Assembly (NCBI GenBank): GCA_902801625.1 | Contig: CADCJI010000003.1 | Span: 62,001 to 126,000, forward strand | DNA: 64,000 bases | Source: an uncultured Bacteroidia bacterium | GTDB taxonomy: Bacteria > Bacteroidota > Bacteroidia > Bacteroidales > F082 | Reading direction: 5' to 3' | Part shown: piece after piece, positions 1 through 7,382 of the stretch | Position numbering within the stretch: position 1 is the stretch's first letter | Layout: every line of letters begins with the position of its first letter | Notes under the pieces: generated by a model | What the model saw: the letters and a program-made list of their open reading frames with translations, nothing else | Database searches by the model: none | Told to the model about the DNA's origin: nothing | Made by a program: the position numbers and the translations under genes

Positions 1-2
1 GC

Positions 3-692
3 GGTGTGGTGCCCGACAACCTTTTGGGCAACTTCATCGAATGCAATGCCGACAACCAATACATGGTGTTCACCGATGTCTCCATGGACTTCGATGAGAA
101 AGACATCGCCACCGATGCCTTGGTCACCAACCCCAAGACCTTTGTTTTGGAGCCGTTCTACTACTGCAAGAGCATGGTGGAGGTCATCAACGACGACTTC
201 AATATCGCCGTGTGGATCTCCTCGCTGTTCGTGCTGTTGATCCTCCTGATTTCCTTCCGCAACATCATCACCGCCTTGCTGTCGTTCCTTCCCATGGTGC
301 TCAGCTGGTTCATGGTGCAGGGCTACATGGCCATCATCGGGCTTGAGTTCAACCTCATCAACATCATCATCTCCACCTTCATTTTTGGTGTGGGTGTCGA
401 CTACAGCATCTTCATCACCGAAGGTTTGCTCAAGCAGGCGCGAACGGGTGACCGCGACGTGCTCACCTGGCACAAAGTGGCCATCTTCTTCTCGGCCATC
501 ATTTTGGTTATCGTGGTGGCCTCGCTCCTCTTCGCCGTCCATCCCGCCATCCGTTCCATCGGTCTCAGCACCCTCATCGGAATGGCCTCAACCATAATGA
601 TTTCGTACTCACTGTTGCCGTTCGCGTTCTGGAGGTTGATGAAGTGGCCGTGGTATAGTCGGAGTGTGATGAAAAAGGTTCAGAAGGAATGA
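3..692 (+). CDS. MMPL/RND-family exporter, C-terminal part (5' end outside window)
   Basis: Only the last 230 codons are present; the frame is open to the left edge. About five membrane segments are visible, with a short polar loop before the first. The segment carrying GVGVDYSIF matches the Gly-rich Asp-Tyr motif of proton-driven RND/MMPL exporters, where the Asp belongs to the proton relay. In Bacteroidota such MMPL proteins often sit in aryl-polyene or lipid clusters and export lipid-like products across the inner membrane. An ACP and a LolA-like gene lie 13 kb away, but nothing here links them directly. The family call is firm; the substrate is unknown. Confidence 0.85.
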   Translation, partial: GVVPDNLLGNFIECNADNQYMVFTDVSMDFDEKDIATDALVTNPKTFVLEPFYYCKSMVEVINDDFNIAVWISSLFVLLILLISFRNIITALLSFLPMVLSWFMVQGYMAIIGLEFNLINIIISTFIFGVGVDYSIFITEGLLKQARTGDRDVLTWHKVAIFFSAIILVIVVASLLFAVHPAIRSIGLSTLIGMASTIMISYSLLPFAFWRLMKWPWYSRSVMKKVQKE

Positions 693-693
693 G

Positions 694-945
694 CTATTCC
701 TCGCCCATTCGCGCCTTCATTGCTGCATTGACCTCGGCTGAATAGTATTGGAAAAAGTTGAAACTCATGGCGATGGAGATTCTGAGAATCAAGTCGGCAT
801 CGAGCGAACGCTTATTGAAGATTTTGTAGACATGGTTGCGAGTGCAAGGTATTTGCTTGGCCAACCAACCTACGCTACGCTTGTCAGCTTTCAGTTGAGC
901 CTGTATGAGATGTCCAATGTGGATGTTGCTTTGAAGGTTTTCCAT
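694..945 (-). CDS. Small XRE-like helix-turn-helix protein
   Basis: An 83-residue protein. Residues about 10-65 form a compact helical region (HLIQAQLKADKRSVGWLAKQ, then TRNHVYKIFNKRSLDADL) that fits an XRE/Cro helix-turn-helix: the first helix, GWLAKQI, then a recognition helix. It is convergent with the MMPL gene, one base apart, and divergent from the regulator/kinase pair. It has its own TACTTTTG box at 968-975. It probably acts as a local repressor; target unknown. Confidence 0.7.
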   Translation of the reverse strand: MENLQSNIHIGHLIQAQLKADKRSVGWLAKQIPCTRNHVYKIFNKRSLDADLILRISIAMSFNFFQYYSAEVNAAMKARMGEE

Positions 946-967
946 CTGCTCACGTAATCGAATAGTG

Positions 968-975
968 CAAAAGTA
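968..975 (-). promoter_or_regulatory. TAnnTTTG -7 box for the small HTH gene
   Basis: On the minus strand this reads TACTTTTG, about 22 nt before the ATG at 945, matching the Bacteroidota housekeeping -7 element. No clear -33 TTTG at the usual spacing was identified. Confidence 0.5.
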
Positions 976-998
976 GCCCTTAACAGACTTTCATTTTT

Positions 999-1016
999 CA
1001 TCCATTTCATCCATTT
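999..1016. promoter_or_regulatory. Tandem CATCCATTT-type repeat, possible operator
   Basis: The 18-mer CATCCATTTCATCCATTT lies between two divergent promoters. The same 18-mer with one change occurs on the opposite strand at 8468-8485, upstream of the FakA-like gene. A shared regulator site is possible; this is inference from two copies. Confidence 0.3.
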
Positions 1017-1049
1017 GCGTTTTCTTTCGATTCCTAACATGAAATTGTT

Positions 1050-1057
1050 TATTTTTG
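1050..1057 (+). promoter_or_regulatory. TAnnTTTG -7 box for the regulator/kinase pair
   Basis: TATTTTTG followed by CCC, 18 nt before the ATG at 1076. Its position argues against any translation start upstream of 1076. Confidence 0.55.
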
Positions 1058-1075
1058 CCCAAAATAAGCGGAACC

Positions 1076-1642
1076 ATGTTATCCCTTCCTATCATAGCAA
1101 TGATTAAGAAGAAATCGGGGCTGGACTTCAGTAACGCCAAGGATTTCGAGGTGTTGTCGGAGTCGTTTCCAGCCAGCGACCGTTTGGGTGTCAACACCCT
1201 GAAACGACTGATGGGCTATGCCAAATCCCCTATCGCGCCACGTAAAGCCACCCTTGATGCCTTGGCGCATTATCTCGGTTCGCCTTCATGGGAAGTGCTG
1301 ACAGGTGTCCAACCCATTGAAAGCGACTGGATGGAAAAGGCTTTCTTCGCCGATGAGATTCGCGAAGGCACGACGGTGGAGGCATCATGGCTACCCAACC
1401 GTCATATCGCTTTGCTGTGTATCGGTGAAAACAAGTTTAGGGTGACCGAAAGCCTTAACGGCAAGTTGCAAGTCAACGATGAGGTGACCATCTTTAGTTT
1501 TCGTTTGGAGTATCCTTTGCAGGTGTACCAAGTCATCCGCAATGGCGAGATTGTGCGCGATGCCGCCGGTAACGAGTTGGGGTATGTAGCTGGACGCCAG
1601 AACGGCTTGACTGAACTATTCATCAAGGAGGCGTCATCATGA
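1076..1642 (+). CDS. Bacteroidota-type DNA-binding regulator coupled to a Ser/Thr kinase
   Basis: 188 residues if started at the ATG at 1076; the ATG at 1100 is an alternative. The N-terminal half (about residues 10-75) has the pattern TLKRLMGY, an Arg-containing turn, then TLDALAHYLG and SWEVL. This recurs in Bacteroidota proteins as a small helical, presumably DNA-binding domain. The C-terminal half is beta-rich and resembles a small barrel (IALLCIGENKFRVTES, VNDEVTIFSFRLE). Its stop overlaps the kinase start (ATGA at 1639), so the two are translationally coupled and likely act together. A phosphorylation-controlled regulator is plausible but inferred. Confidence 0.6.
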   Translation: MLSLPIIAMIKKKSGLDFSNAKDFEVLSESFPASDRLGVNTLKRLMGYAKSPIAPRKATLDALAHYLGSPSWEVLTGVQPIESDWMEKAFFADEIREGTTVEASWLPNRHIALLCIGENKFRVTESLNGKLQVNDEVTIFSFRLEYPLQVYQVIRNGEIVRDAAGNELGYVAGRQNGLTELFIKEASS

Positions 1643-3279
1643 GCAATTCCGATTTCATCAGTCCTGCGCAACACGAGCAACAAGAGGTGTTATTCGACAG
1701 CGGTGGCACCTGCGACTGCTACCGTCTCGTCAAGGACAACCGTGTGTATTGCGTCAAGCGGCCCAAGAAGGACATGCGTTCTTCTGAGGCTTACATGAGT
1801 TTGTTCCGCAAGGAGTTCGAACTCGGCATCGAATTGGAGCATCCCAACATTGTGCGTTATTTTGCCTACGATGAGGACGAACAAGGCCCTTTCATCCGTA
1901 TGGATTACATTGATGGCGACAGCCTTGATGCTTTTGTGGCTCAGCATCCTGACTATTTCAAAGATAAAGGACATAGGAAACAATTCTGCGACGAGTTGTT
2001 TTCTGCTTTGTCCTATCTCCACGACAAGAAGATGCTGCACCTCGACCTCAAGCCCAGCAACATCCTCATCACCAACAAGGGCCATCATGTGAAACTCATT
2101 GATTTAGGTTTCGGATGGAGCGAGAGTTACCTGCATGATTTAGGCTTCACTCGTGATTATTGTGCGCCAGAACAACAGACTGCCGAGACCGAATTGTTCG
2201 GCCCAGCCACCGACATCTATGCCTTGGGCAAGATTTTACAACATTATGGCTTGGCCAAGGATTCAGTAACGCAACATTGTCTGAAGGAAGATCCAAGAGC
2301 GCGTTACCAAAGCGTTGACGCTTTGCGAAAGGCCATGCAACGTAGCGAAATGATAGGAATAGTCTCAAGGATTGGGATTGGTCTAGTTGCAGCGCTACTG
2401 ATAGGTGCCATTGTTTGGCTGGTAGGCTTCAGGGAAGATCCACTACCACCGCGTCCCCCTGCGCCTGAAGGAGCCATCAACGGGTTGTTTACCATTAATG
2501 AGGCTGGCGACCAGGTGTATTTCTCGAAAGGTAACCTGCAATATAAGCCCTACATCAACACATGGCGCTTTGCCGAAAACCAGTTCGACTACGTTGGCGG
2601 CGGCAATGCCAATGTGCATCATGGAGATCTCTATCGAGCCTGGTTAGATATGTTTAGTTGGAGTTCGAATGGACGCCCACATGGTTCAGTCAATTACCAA
2701 CCATGGTGCTATTCAGCGGAGGATGTGATTAACGATACCACCAGTCAATACAGTGCTTACGGCATTGATACCTGTGACCTCTGTGATTTTGATGGGCAAG
2801 CAGACTGGGGCTACAATGCCATCAGTAATGGCGGCAATGAAGAAGGTTTATGGCGCACATTGACTAGAGATGAGTGGATGTATATCTTGTACACACGCAA
2901 CACTGCTTCGGGCATACGCTTTGTGAAAGCCAATGTGCAATCTGTGAACGGTTTGCTGCTCCTTCCCGACGATTGGGACGACAAAGCATATCACCTGAGT
3001 GATGTCAACAATGATGATGCCCATTATTTGAGCAACACCATCCCATTCTCTTACTGGGAGAAGAAAGTCGAAGTGCGCGGAGCCGTATTCTTGCCCGCTG
3101 CAGGAATCCGCGATGTATGCACCGTTGGGTTGGTTGGCATCAACGGTTACTATTGGTCGGCAACCCATTTTGGGACCATGCGGGCCAAGGGCATCTATTT
3201 CAGCAATTCTGACTTCAACCCAGAGGCTCCTACGTCGAAATATTGTGCAAGAAGCGTGCGGCTGGTGAGGGATAAGTGA
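1639..3279 (+). CDS. Transmembrane Hanks-type Ser/Thr kinase with external FISUMP domain
   Basis: 546 residues. Residues 15-235 form a kinase domain: Lys40 in YCVKRPKK as the ATP-binding Lys, catalytic loop HLDLKPSN at 134-141 with Asp136, DLG at 155-157 in place of DFG, and CAPEQ at 175-179 for the APE motif. A membrane helix follows at about 239-263, then a Pro-rich spacer (PLPPRPPAPEG). The outer part, about 280-546, is a FISUMP-like domain (VYFSKGNLQY, RTLTRDEWMYIL, AVFLPAAGIR, GYYWSA, ARSVRLVR) like those at 38.3 and 62.5 kb. By analogy with PASTA kinases the external domain may sense a ligand; no ligand is known. DLG for DFG still leaves the metal-binding Asp. It is coupled to the upstream regulator by an ATGA overlap. 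Confidence 0.85.
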   Translation: MSNSDFISPAQHEQQEVLFDSGGTCDCYRLVKDNRVYCVKRPKKDMRSSEAYMSLFRKEFELGIELEHPNIVRYFAYDEDEQGPFIRMDYIDGDSLDAFVAQHPDYFKDKGHRKQFCDELFSALSYLHDKKMLHLDLKPSNILITNKGHHVKLIDLGFGWSESYLHDLGFTRDYCAPEQQTAETELFGPATDIYALGKILQHYGLAKDSVTQHCLKEDPRARYQSVDALRKAMQRSEMIGIVSRIGIGLVAALLIGAIVWLVGFREDPLPPRPPAPEGAINGLFTINEAGDQVYFSKGNLQYKPYINTWRFAENQFDYVGGGNANVHHGDLYRAWLDMFSWSSNGRPHGSVNYQPWCYSAEDVINDTTSQYSAYGIDTCDLCDFDGQADWGYNAISNGGNEEGLWRTLTRDEWMYILYTRNTASGIRFVKANVQSVNGLLLLPDDWDDKAYHLSDVNNDDAHYLSNTIPFSYWEKKVEVRGAVFLPAAGIRDVCTVGLVGINGYYWSATHFGTMRAKGIYFSNSDFNPEAPTSKYCARSVRLVRDK

Positions 3280-3304
3280 GAAGCATTGATTAGGTGAGAC
3301 TTTC

Positions 3305-3340
3305 GGGCGAAATCTACCCGAAAACAGGTTGATTTCGCCC
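3305..3340. terminator. Stem-loop after the kinase gene
   Basis: A perfect 10-bp inverted repeat, GGGCGAAATC (3305-3314) and GATTTCGCCC (3331-3340), with a 16-nt loop, 26 nt after the kinase stop. There is no T-run, so termination is uncertain; it may be an mRNA end or a repeat. Confidence 0.4.
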
Positions 3341-3501
3341 ATTCGTTGTCCCAATTGCCGCAAACCGCATGGGGCAAAATCCAATAGACATGGAGTCATA
3401 CCCCAGCTTCCCTGGATTAGTTGCAAACAGGACAAATCTCAAAATTGAGTGAAAACAGGCTTTCGCAAACAGGGCAAACAAAACACGTGCGCAGCAAAAG
3501 T

Positions 3502-4416
3502 TTATTCCTCGTTTCCATCTCCGCCACCTCCTATAGCTCCTATTGAATAAAGCCTAAAACCACATACAAATATTATCACGCCTGCTATGGCGCCTATCCA
3601 ATCAAGATCCCAAAAAAAACCACACAAAAATGTAATAATAATTGATGCAATTATTATAATAATATTTCTTCTTCTCGCCCTATACCAACGTTCCTCCTCC
3701 TCAATCTCTTCCTGTTCTATTTTCTTTCTTTTTTGTTCCATCCTTTTGTTTTCACTTTCAACCCATTTCTCTACTTCTACAAGAACTTTCTGTTTCTTTT
3801 CAAGGTACGAAGCACAATAATCCACATAACAGGTTTCATCTACAAAATAATGGTAAACACGTTTCATAAACCCTTGTAATCCTTCGATTTGAAAGCATCC
3901 ATCATCGTTTCGGAAATTAATACTGCCTCCATTTGCATCATACAGAGTCTCCGAATCAATATACACCTTTACGTCTTTGGCATCAGCTATACGCTTGATA
4001 TCCTCCACGCGGAAAGATACACCCATTGTTCTTATGTTCGAACACCATTCTAGCTCATTTCCCATGCCAACTATTGATAATGGCGTGAATTGGCATTCAT
4101 CGTCTTCAACGAGTTGGTCATCGGTGGTTTCTACTTCTAATCGTTTTCCGTCTATGAGAATCACTATTTTATTGGTCGGTTTTGAAGGCTCGTCGGAGTG
4201 TTCCGTGATGTAAAGCACCATATTGGCTTCGCCAATAAACTCTTGCCCTTTATAAGTGCGGCCTCCTCCAATTTCCAATATTACGTCCCCCTCTGAATTG
4301 AATTCCTTGCTATCGAAGTCAGCATTGAATATAGCATAGTCTATGATTTCTGATGTTTCGTCTTTCAATGCATCGTATCGTACTTCTAATGCTTCGTTTT
4401 TATTTGAATTATCCAT
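3502..4416 (-). CDS. Membrane-anchored coiled-coil protein of unknown function
   Basis: 304 residues, not recognised. The N-terminal 200 residues are soluble, acidic and beta-rich (GDVILEIGGGRTYKGQEF, KNIVILIDGKR-like strands). A charged helix of Glu/Lys/Arg follows at about 210-255 and should form a coiled coil. Two hydrophobic helices (NIIIIIASIIITFLCGFFW, then IGAIAGVIIFVCGFRLYSIG) end the protein with a Gly-rich tail. It is the last gene of the radical SAM operon, 17 nt after the zinc-ribbon gene. It may anchor or present the operon product at the inner membrane, but that is inference. Confidence 0.6.
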   Translation of the reverse strand: MDNSNKNEALEVRYDALKDETSEIIDYAIFNADFDSKEFNSEGDVILEIGGGRTYKGQEFIGEANMVLYITEHSDEPSKPTNKIVILIDGKRLEVETTDDQLVEDDECQFTPLSIVGMGNELEWCSNIRTMGVSFRVEDIKRIADAKDVKVYIDSETLYDANGGSINFRNDDGCFQIEGLQGFMKRVYHYFVDETCYVDYCASYLEKKQKVLVEVEKWVESENKRMEQKRKKIEQEEIEEEERWYRARRRNIIIIIASIIITFLCGFFWDLDWIGAIAGVIIFVCGFRLYSIGAIGGGGDGNEE

Positions 4417-4433
4417 GTTGCTGATGTTTTTTG

Positions 4434-4616
4434 TTATTTACGTTCTTTCAAATATCCATAAGCGCATTGGCTGCATTTAAAGCCGCCGCTGCTGTATCTT
4501 CCTCGGTGATGAGGCAGGCAATATGGACAGACGCGGTAGCCGCATTTGTCACAAACGTACCACGTGTTCGTGCTGGGAAATTCTCTACCACAGCATTGAC
4601 AAGGAATATAGGCCAT
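4434..4616 (-). CDS. Small Cys-rich zinc-binding protein
   Basis: 60 residues with ten cysteines and two adjacent histidines: CQCC near the start, CDKCGYRVCPYC in the middle, HH, then CSQC. The spacing of four Cys pairs suggests two zinc sites in a ribbon or treble-clef arrangement. It lies four bases downstream of the kinase-like gene and 17 nt before the coiled-coil gene, so it belongs to the operon. No enzyme motif is visible; an adaptor or metal-stabilised scaffold role is a guess. Confidence 0.65.
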   Translation of the reverse strand: MAYIPCQCCGREFPSTNTWYVCDKCGYRVCPYCLPHHRGRYSSGGFKCSQCAYGYLKERK

Positions 4617-4620
4617 AGTT

Positions 4621-5472
4621 TTATAATTTGAATTTGTTTAAGTCAAAACCATATTCAAGAAACAGATTGTCGAGTTGTTTGAAATCGACAGGTTCGTTGA
4701 GGCAACCTGCAATGTAGATGATGACTTGATAGGTTTGAATCACTTCTCTGTCATACAGGTTACACACATGTCGTTCATATTCGGCTTGGGTATAGGGATG
4801 GTGTGTTGTGCGACACAGCTCAAAGTCAAGCAGTTCCAATGCCCAAGTGTAGTTCTGTTCATGAATGGCATTGTGCAGCACCTCATGGTCGTGCATGATG
4901 CGCAGGTTACGGATGAGCACATTGGCGGCAATGAGATAATCCTTGTCGAAACCTTTGTCGTTCATCTTCTCCCATTTGTTGACCTCATTGGTAATTTGTT
5001 CCCGTGTCATAAACGGCGCATCGCTGATGCGGTAGGGGCATTCCACATTGTATTGCAGCAGAACGGGTTTTCTGTCCACATTGGTTTTGGCGATATGGAT
5101 GGGATAATCCAGCTCTAATACACATTCCATGTGGTTGGTCTTAATGCCTAATAATTGCACTTCTTGTCCACAATGGAAATCGCGCAAGGCATCTTCCTTG
5201 AGCAATAATCCCCAGACATCCGATGGCATTTCGGGCGTATAAACGAAGTTGTATTGCGTATAGCCCAAACCATTACCTTTGCTCACCACATAACGGCCTT
5301 TGCCAGTCCTACCCACCACATAACTGCGACCATGAATAGGACTGACTTGCCACATGGTTTTGTCGCCGTGTTCAGAACGGAGATACGGATATTGAGTCCT
5401 ATTTCCTTTCAGAGAAGAACTATCTTCTAACACAAGACAATTTACATCTTCAGCGAATACTTTTATCATCAT
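4621..5472 (-). CDS. Kinase-like (SelO/aminoglycoside-kinase-like) protein, tentative
   Basis: 283 residues. I do not recognise the family with certainty. Features suggest a protein-kinase-like fold: a Gly-rich stretch GRTGKGRYVVSKGNGLGY with a candidate ATP Lys, a helix with conserved-looking Glu followed by LLGIKTN, then a candidate catalytic loop HNAIHEQN and a metal-binding DFE in ALELLDFELCRT. The order and spacing resemble SelO and small-molecule kinases. The ATG overlaps the stop of the Pro-rich peptide gene (ATGA at 5469-5472), so the two are translationally coupled, which fits a peptide-modifying enzyme. A different nucleotidyl-transfer role is possible. Confidence 0.5.
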   Translation of the reverse strand: MMIKVFAEDVNCLVLEDSSSLKGNRTQYPYLRSEHGDKTMWQVSPIHGRSYVVGRTGKGRYVVSKGNGLGYTQYNFVYTPEMPSDVWGLLLKEDALRDFHCGQEVQLLGIKTNHMECVLELDYPIHIAKTNVDRKPVLLQYNVECPYRISDAPFMTREQITNEVNKWEKMNDKGFDKDYLIAANVLIRNLRIMHDHEVLHNAIHEQNYTWALELLDFELCRTTHHPYTQAEYERHVCNLYDREVIQTYQVIIYIAGCLNEPVDFKQLDNLFLEYGFDLNKFKL

Positions 5473-5621
5473 TCTAACACTCTTTTTCCAGGAGTTGGCC
5501 CTCTATCGGGCAATATGGTCTTTTGAGGTTTTTCTGGTAATGGTGTTTTCTTAGGCTCTGGAATAACTGGCTTATTTGGAGTTTTAGGTTCCGTGATTAT
5601 TTCTTTTCCCATTTTTATCAT
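5469..5621 (-). CDS. Short Pro/Lys-rich peptide, possible precursor or adaptor
   Basis: A 50-codon frame from ATG at 5621 (a second ATG at 5612 would give 47). The sequence is built of Pro, Lys and Thr with repeated PxKxP-like units (EPKTPNKPVIPEPKK, LPEKPQK) and no cysteine. A longer frame upstream to 5723 exists but would run through the stem-loop and overlap the Cys peptide, so I reject it. It is coupled by ATGA to the kinase-like gene. It could be a substrate of the operon enzymes or a linker-like protein; composition alone cannot decide. Confidence 0.45.
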   Translation of the reverse strand: MIKMGKEIITEPKTPNKPVIPEPKKTPLPEKPQKTILPDRGPTPGKRVLE

Positions 5622-5652
5622 TTTTGATTTGTTGCACTTTAAAATAATAACC

Positions 5653-5684
5653 ATCAGGGGAGCACCTTCAGGAACTCCCCTGAT
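5653..5684 (-). promoter_or_regulatory. Intercistronic stem-loop after the Cys peptide gene
   Basis: A perfect 10-bp inverted repeat, ATCAGGGGAG and CTCCCCTGAT, with a 12-nt loop, 11 nt after the stop of the 34-codon gene, followed on the minus strand by an AT-rich stretch. This is where partial terminators or 3'-stabilising hairpins are found after RiPP precursor genes, giving more precursor than enzyme transcript. Function inferred from position. Confidence 0.5.
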
Positions 5685-5695
5685 AAACGTTACAA

Positions 5696-5800
5696 TTAGA
5701 TTTGTCTCCACATAACGCCACAAACGCCTTCGCTAATTTGCGAGCAATGGCCAGGAGTCATGACATTGGAAGCCTTGCTAATAACTAATTCTACTTTCAT
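5696..5800 (-). CDS. Candidate RiPP precursor peptide, 34 residues, two Cys
   Basis: ATG at 5798-5800, TAA at 5696-5698. The product starts MKVELVISKASNVM and ends TPGHCSQISEGVCGVMWRQI. It has two cysteines seven residues apart in a Gly/Ser-containing C-terminal half, and a plausible short leader in the N-terminal half. It lies 46 nt downstream of the radical SAM/SPASM gene and is followed by a strong hairpin. Size, Cys content and position fit the substrate of a thioether- or crosslink-forming maturase. No close family was recognised, and expression is unproven. Confidence 0.5.
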   Translation of the reverse strand: MKVELVISKASNVMTPGHCSQISEGVCGVMWRQI

Positions 5801-5846
5801 TTCGGTAAAATTTAGTGGGTTATAGGTGTACTTTTGGAGACACCAT

Positions 5847-7382
5847 TTATCCCTTTTGTATCATGACGCGTCTCAAGTTTATCTTGGCCTTCGGTAAGGC
5901 TTTTAACGCGGTTACAAAATCCTGTCCTCGCAAAAAATCATATCCTTGCATTATATGATGCGCCATGTTGCACCGTGTTTTTGCCATAGTGCAATTGTTC
6001 TCTGATGGCTTGCGGTAATCACCATGTTCCACATAATTATTCCCTGCGCAAAGATTGCAATAAGAGCAATAGTCATGTTTGCCACATTCTTCATATTGTT
6101 TCAATGTAGCATTTCTCCATTCTTTCAACAATCTGCTTTCAAAAAAGATTTCTTTTATATGTTGTTTTTTTAAGTTGCCAAATGGCATTGGAAAAGCGCA
6201 GCATGGTTGCAGATTGCCTTCAGGAGTAATACAAAATGTAGTATAAGCAGCACCACATCCATTCATATCCATTGGCCGTGGTTTCCCATCAAAATTGACC
6301 GCCTCAGGGCCTACATGATAGGGAATATGCTTGTCAAAAAGCACCACTTGCAGTTGTTCTTCAGTCAACCTCAATTGTCTGGCACACAAGTCGCCGTCAA
6401 TGGAGTCATTGATATTGATCTCAAATTGCGGCTCGGCGCCATATTTCTTCGCCAAGTTGGCCACCAAATAATAACTATGCAAATTGGGTTGCATGATACA
6501 GCATTTCAAATTCATAGGAATGGCTAAGTCAGACAGCTGTTCCACCACCTTCATTGAGCGTTTCCAAGAGCCTTTCACACGAGTGATGGCATCGTGGTCT
6601 TCGGCAATGCCGCTGTAGATGCTTACACCCACCAAGCGGGGGAAGTAGTTGGCCAAGTGTCCCACCTTATCCACAATGCGTTGCCCGTTGGTGAAGACAT
6701 CGAATGCGATTTCTTTTTGGTAAAGATAATCAATAATGTCCCAAACGATGGGTTTTGAGAACGGGTCGCCGCCCGAAAGGCAGACTTTCACCAAACCATG
6801 TTCGCAAAGGTCGTCGATGATGCGTTTATAATCGTCCAGATTGAGTTCTTCGCGGTCGGCTCGGTGGCTGATTTCATTGTCATTGCGGGTGGCACCAGGA
6901 TTGTAGCAATGGATGCATTGCTCGCTACAGTTGTAGGTCAACTCAAACATTACCGAAGTCACCGTTTTTCCATCGTCAACGGCATTGTAATAATCTTGTT
7001 CCGCCGAGGAAGTGTCGAAAGGCAGTTTCTCCTTGGTGGTTCTCTCTGTGGCCATAGCTTTGTTGCGCTTGGTTTCGGCCAACTGAGAGCGCAGCCTTTT
7101 GATGTCGTCAGTTGAAGGGACAAAATTCGTTAGCAGTCCCACATTAATTAAGGTGTCGAAAAACGCCTCAATGGACTCCTCGGCAATGCCTGTCGTCGAG
7201 GCTATCCTTTTCACATCAACCTCGCCACTGCGCGGTACGTCAAGCACCTGCCCGATGACATCTGCCGAGTACGACTCAAAGAAATAGCTGTAGCCAGCCA
7301 AAAGGTTGTACATCAATGCCACATGTTTTTCGGCGTTGTAGCGGCCACAAGTCCAAATGGGTCTATGCTTCGTATTTTTCAT
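5847..7382 (-). CDS. Radical SAM/SPASM peptide maturase
   Basis: 511 residues. Residues 20-90 look like a PqqD-like/RRE recognition domain (winged-helix pattern with IASTTGIAEESIEAFF). The radical SAM cluster motif is CSEQCIHC with Cys152, Cys156 and Cys159, followed by a GGDPF SAM-binding motif near 204-208. The C-terminal third is a SPASM domain with many Cys (376, 384, 394, 395, 433, 439, 442, 445, 464, 471) for auxiliary Fe-S clusters. Such enzymes install thioether or C-C links in ribosomal peptides. Its start overlaps the end of the upstream gene by 20 nt. The substrate is probably a peptide encoded just downstream. Confidence 0.85.
   Translation of the reverse strand: MKNTKHRPIWTCGRYNAEKHVALMYNLLAGYSYFFESYSADVIGQVLDVPRSGEVDVKRIASTTGIAEESIEAFFDTLINVGLLTNFVPSTDDIKRLRSQLAETKRNKAMATERTTKEKLPFDTSSAEQDYYNAVDDGKTVTSVMFELTYNCSEQCIHCYNPGATRNDNEISHRADREELNLDDYKRIIDDLCEHGLVKVCLSGGDPFSKPIVWDIIDYLYQKEIAFDVFTNGQRIVDKVGHLANYFPRLVGVSIYSGIAEDHDAITRVKGSWKRSMKVVEQLSDLAIPMNLKCCIMQPNLHSYYLVANLAKKYGAEPQFEININDSIDGDLCARQLRLTEEQLQVVLFDKHIPYHVGPEAVNFDGKPRPMDMNGCGAAYTTFCITPEGNLQPCCAFPMPFGNLKKQHIKEIFFESRLLKEWRNATLKQYEECGKHDYCSYCNLCAGNNYVEHGDYRKPSENNCTMAKTRCNMAHHIMQGYDFLRGQDFVTALKALPKAKINLRRVMIQKG

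Noticed and set aside
5622-5723. N-terminal extension of the Pro-rich peptide to an 84-residue protein
   Set aside because: It would translate through the perfect hairpin and overlap the Cys peptide stop; the ATG at 5621 gives a uniform composition.
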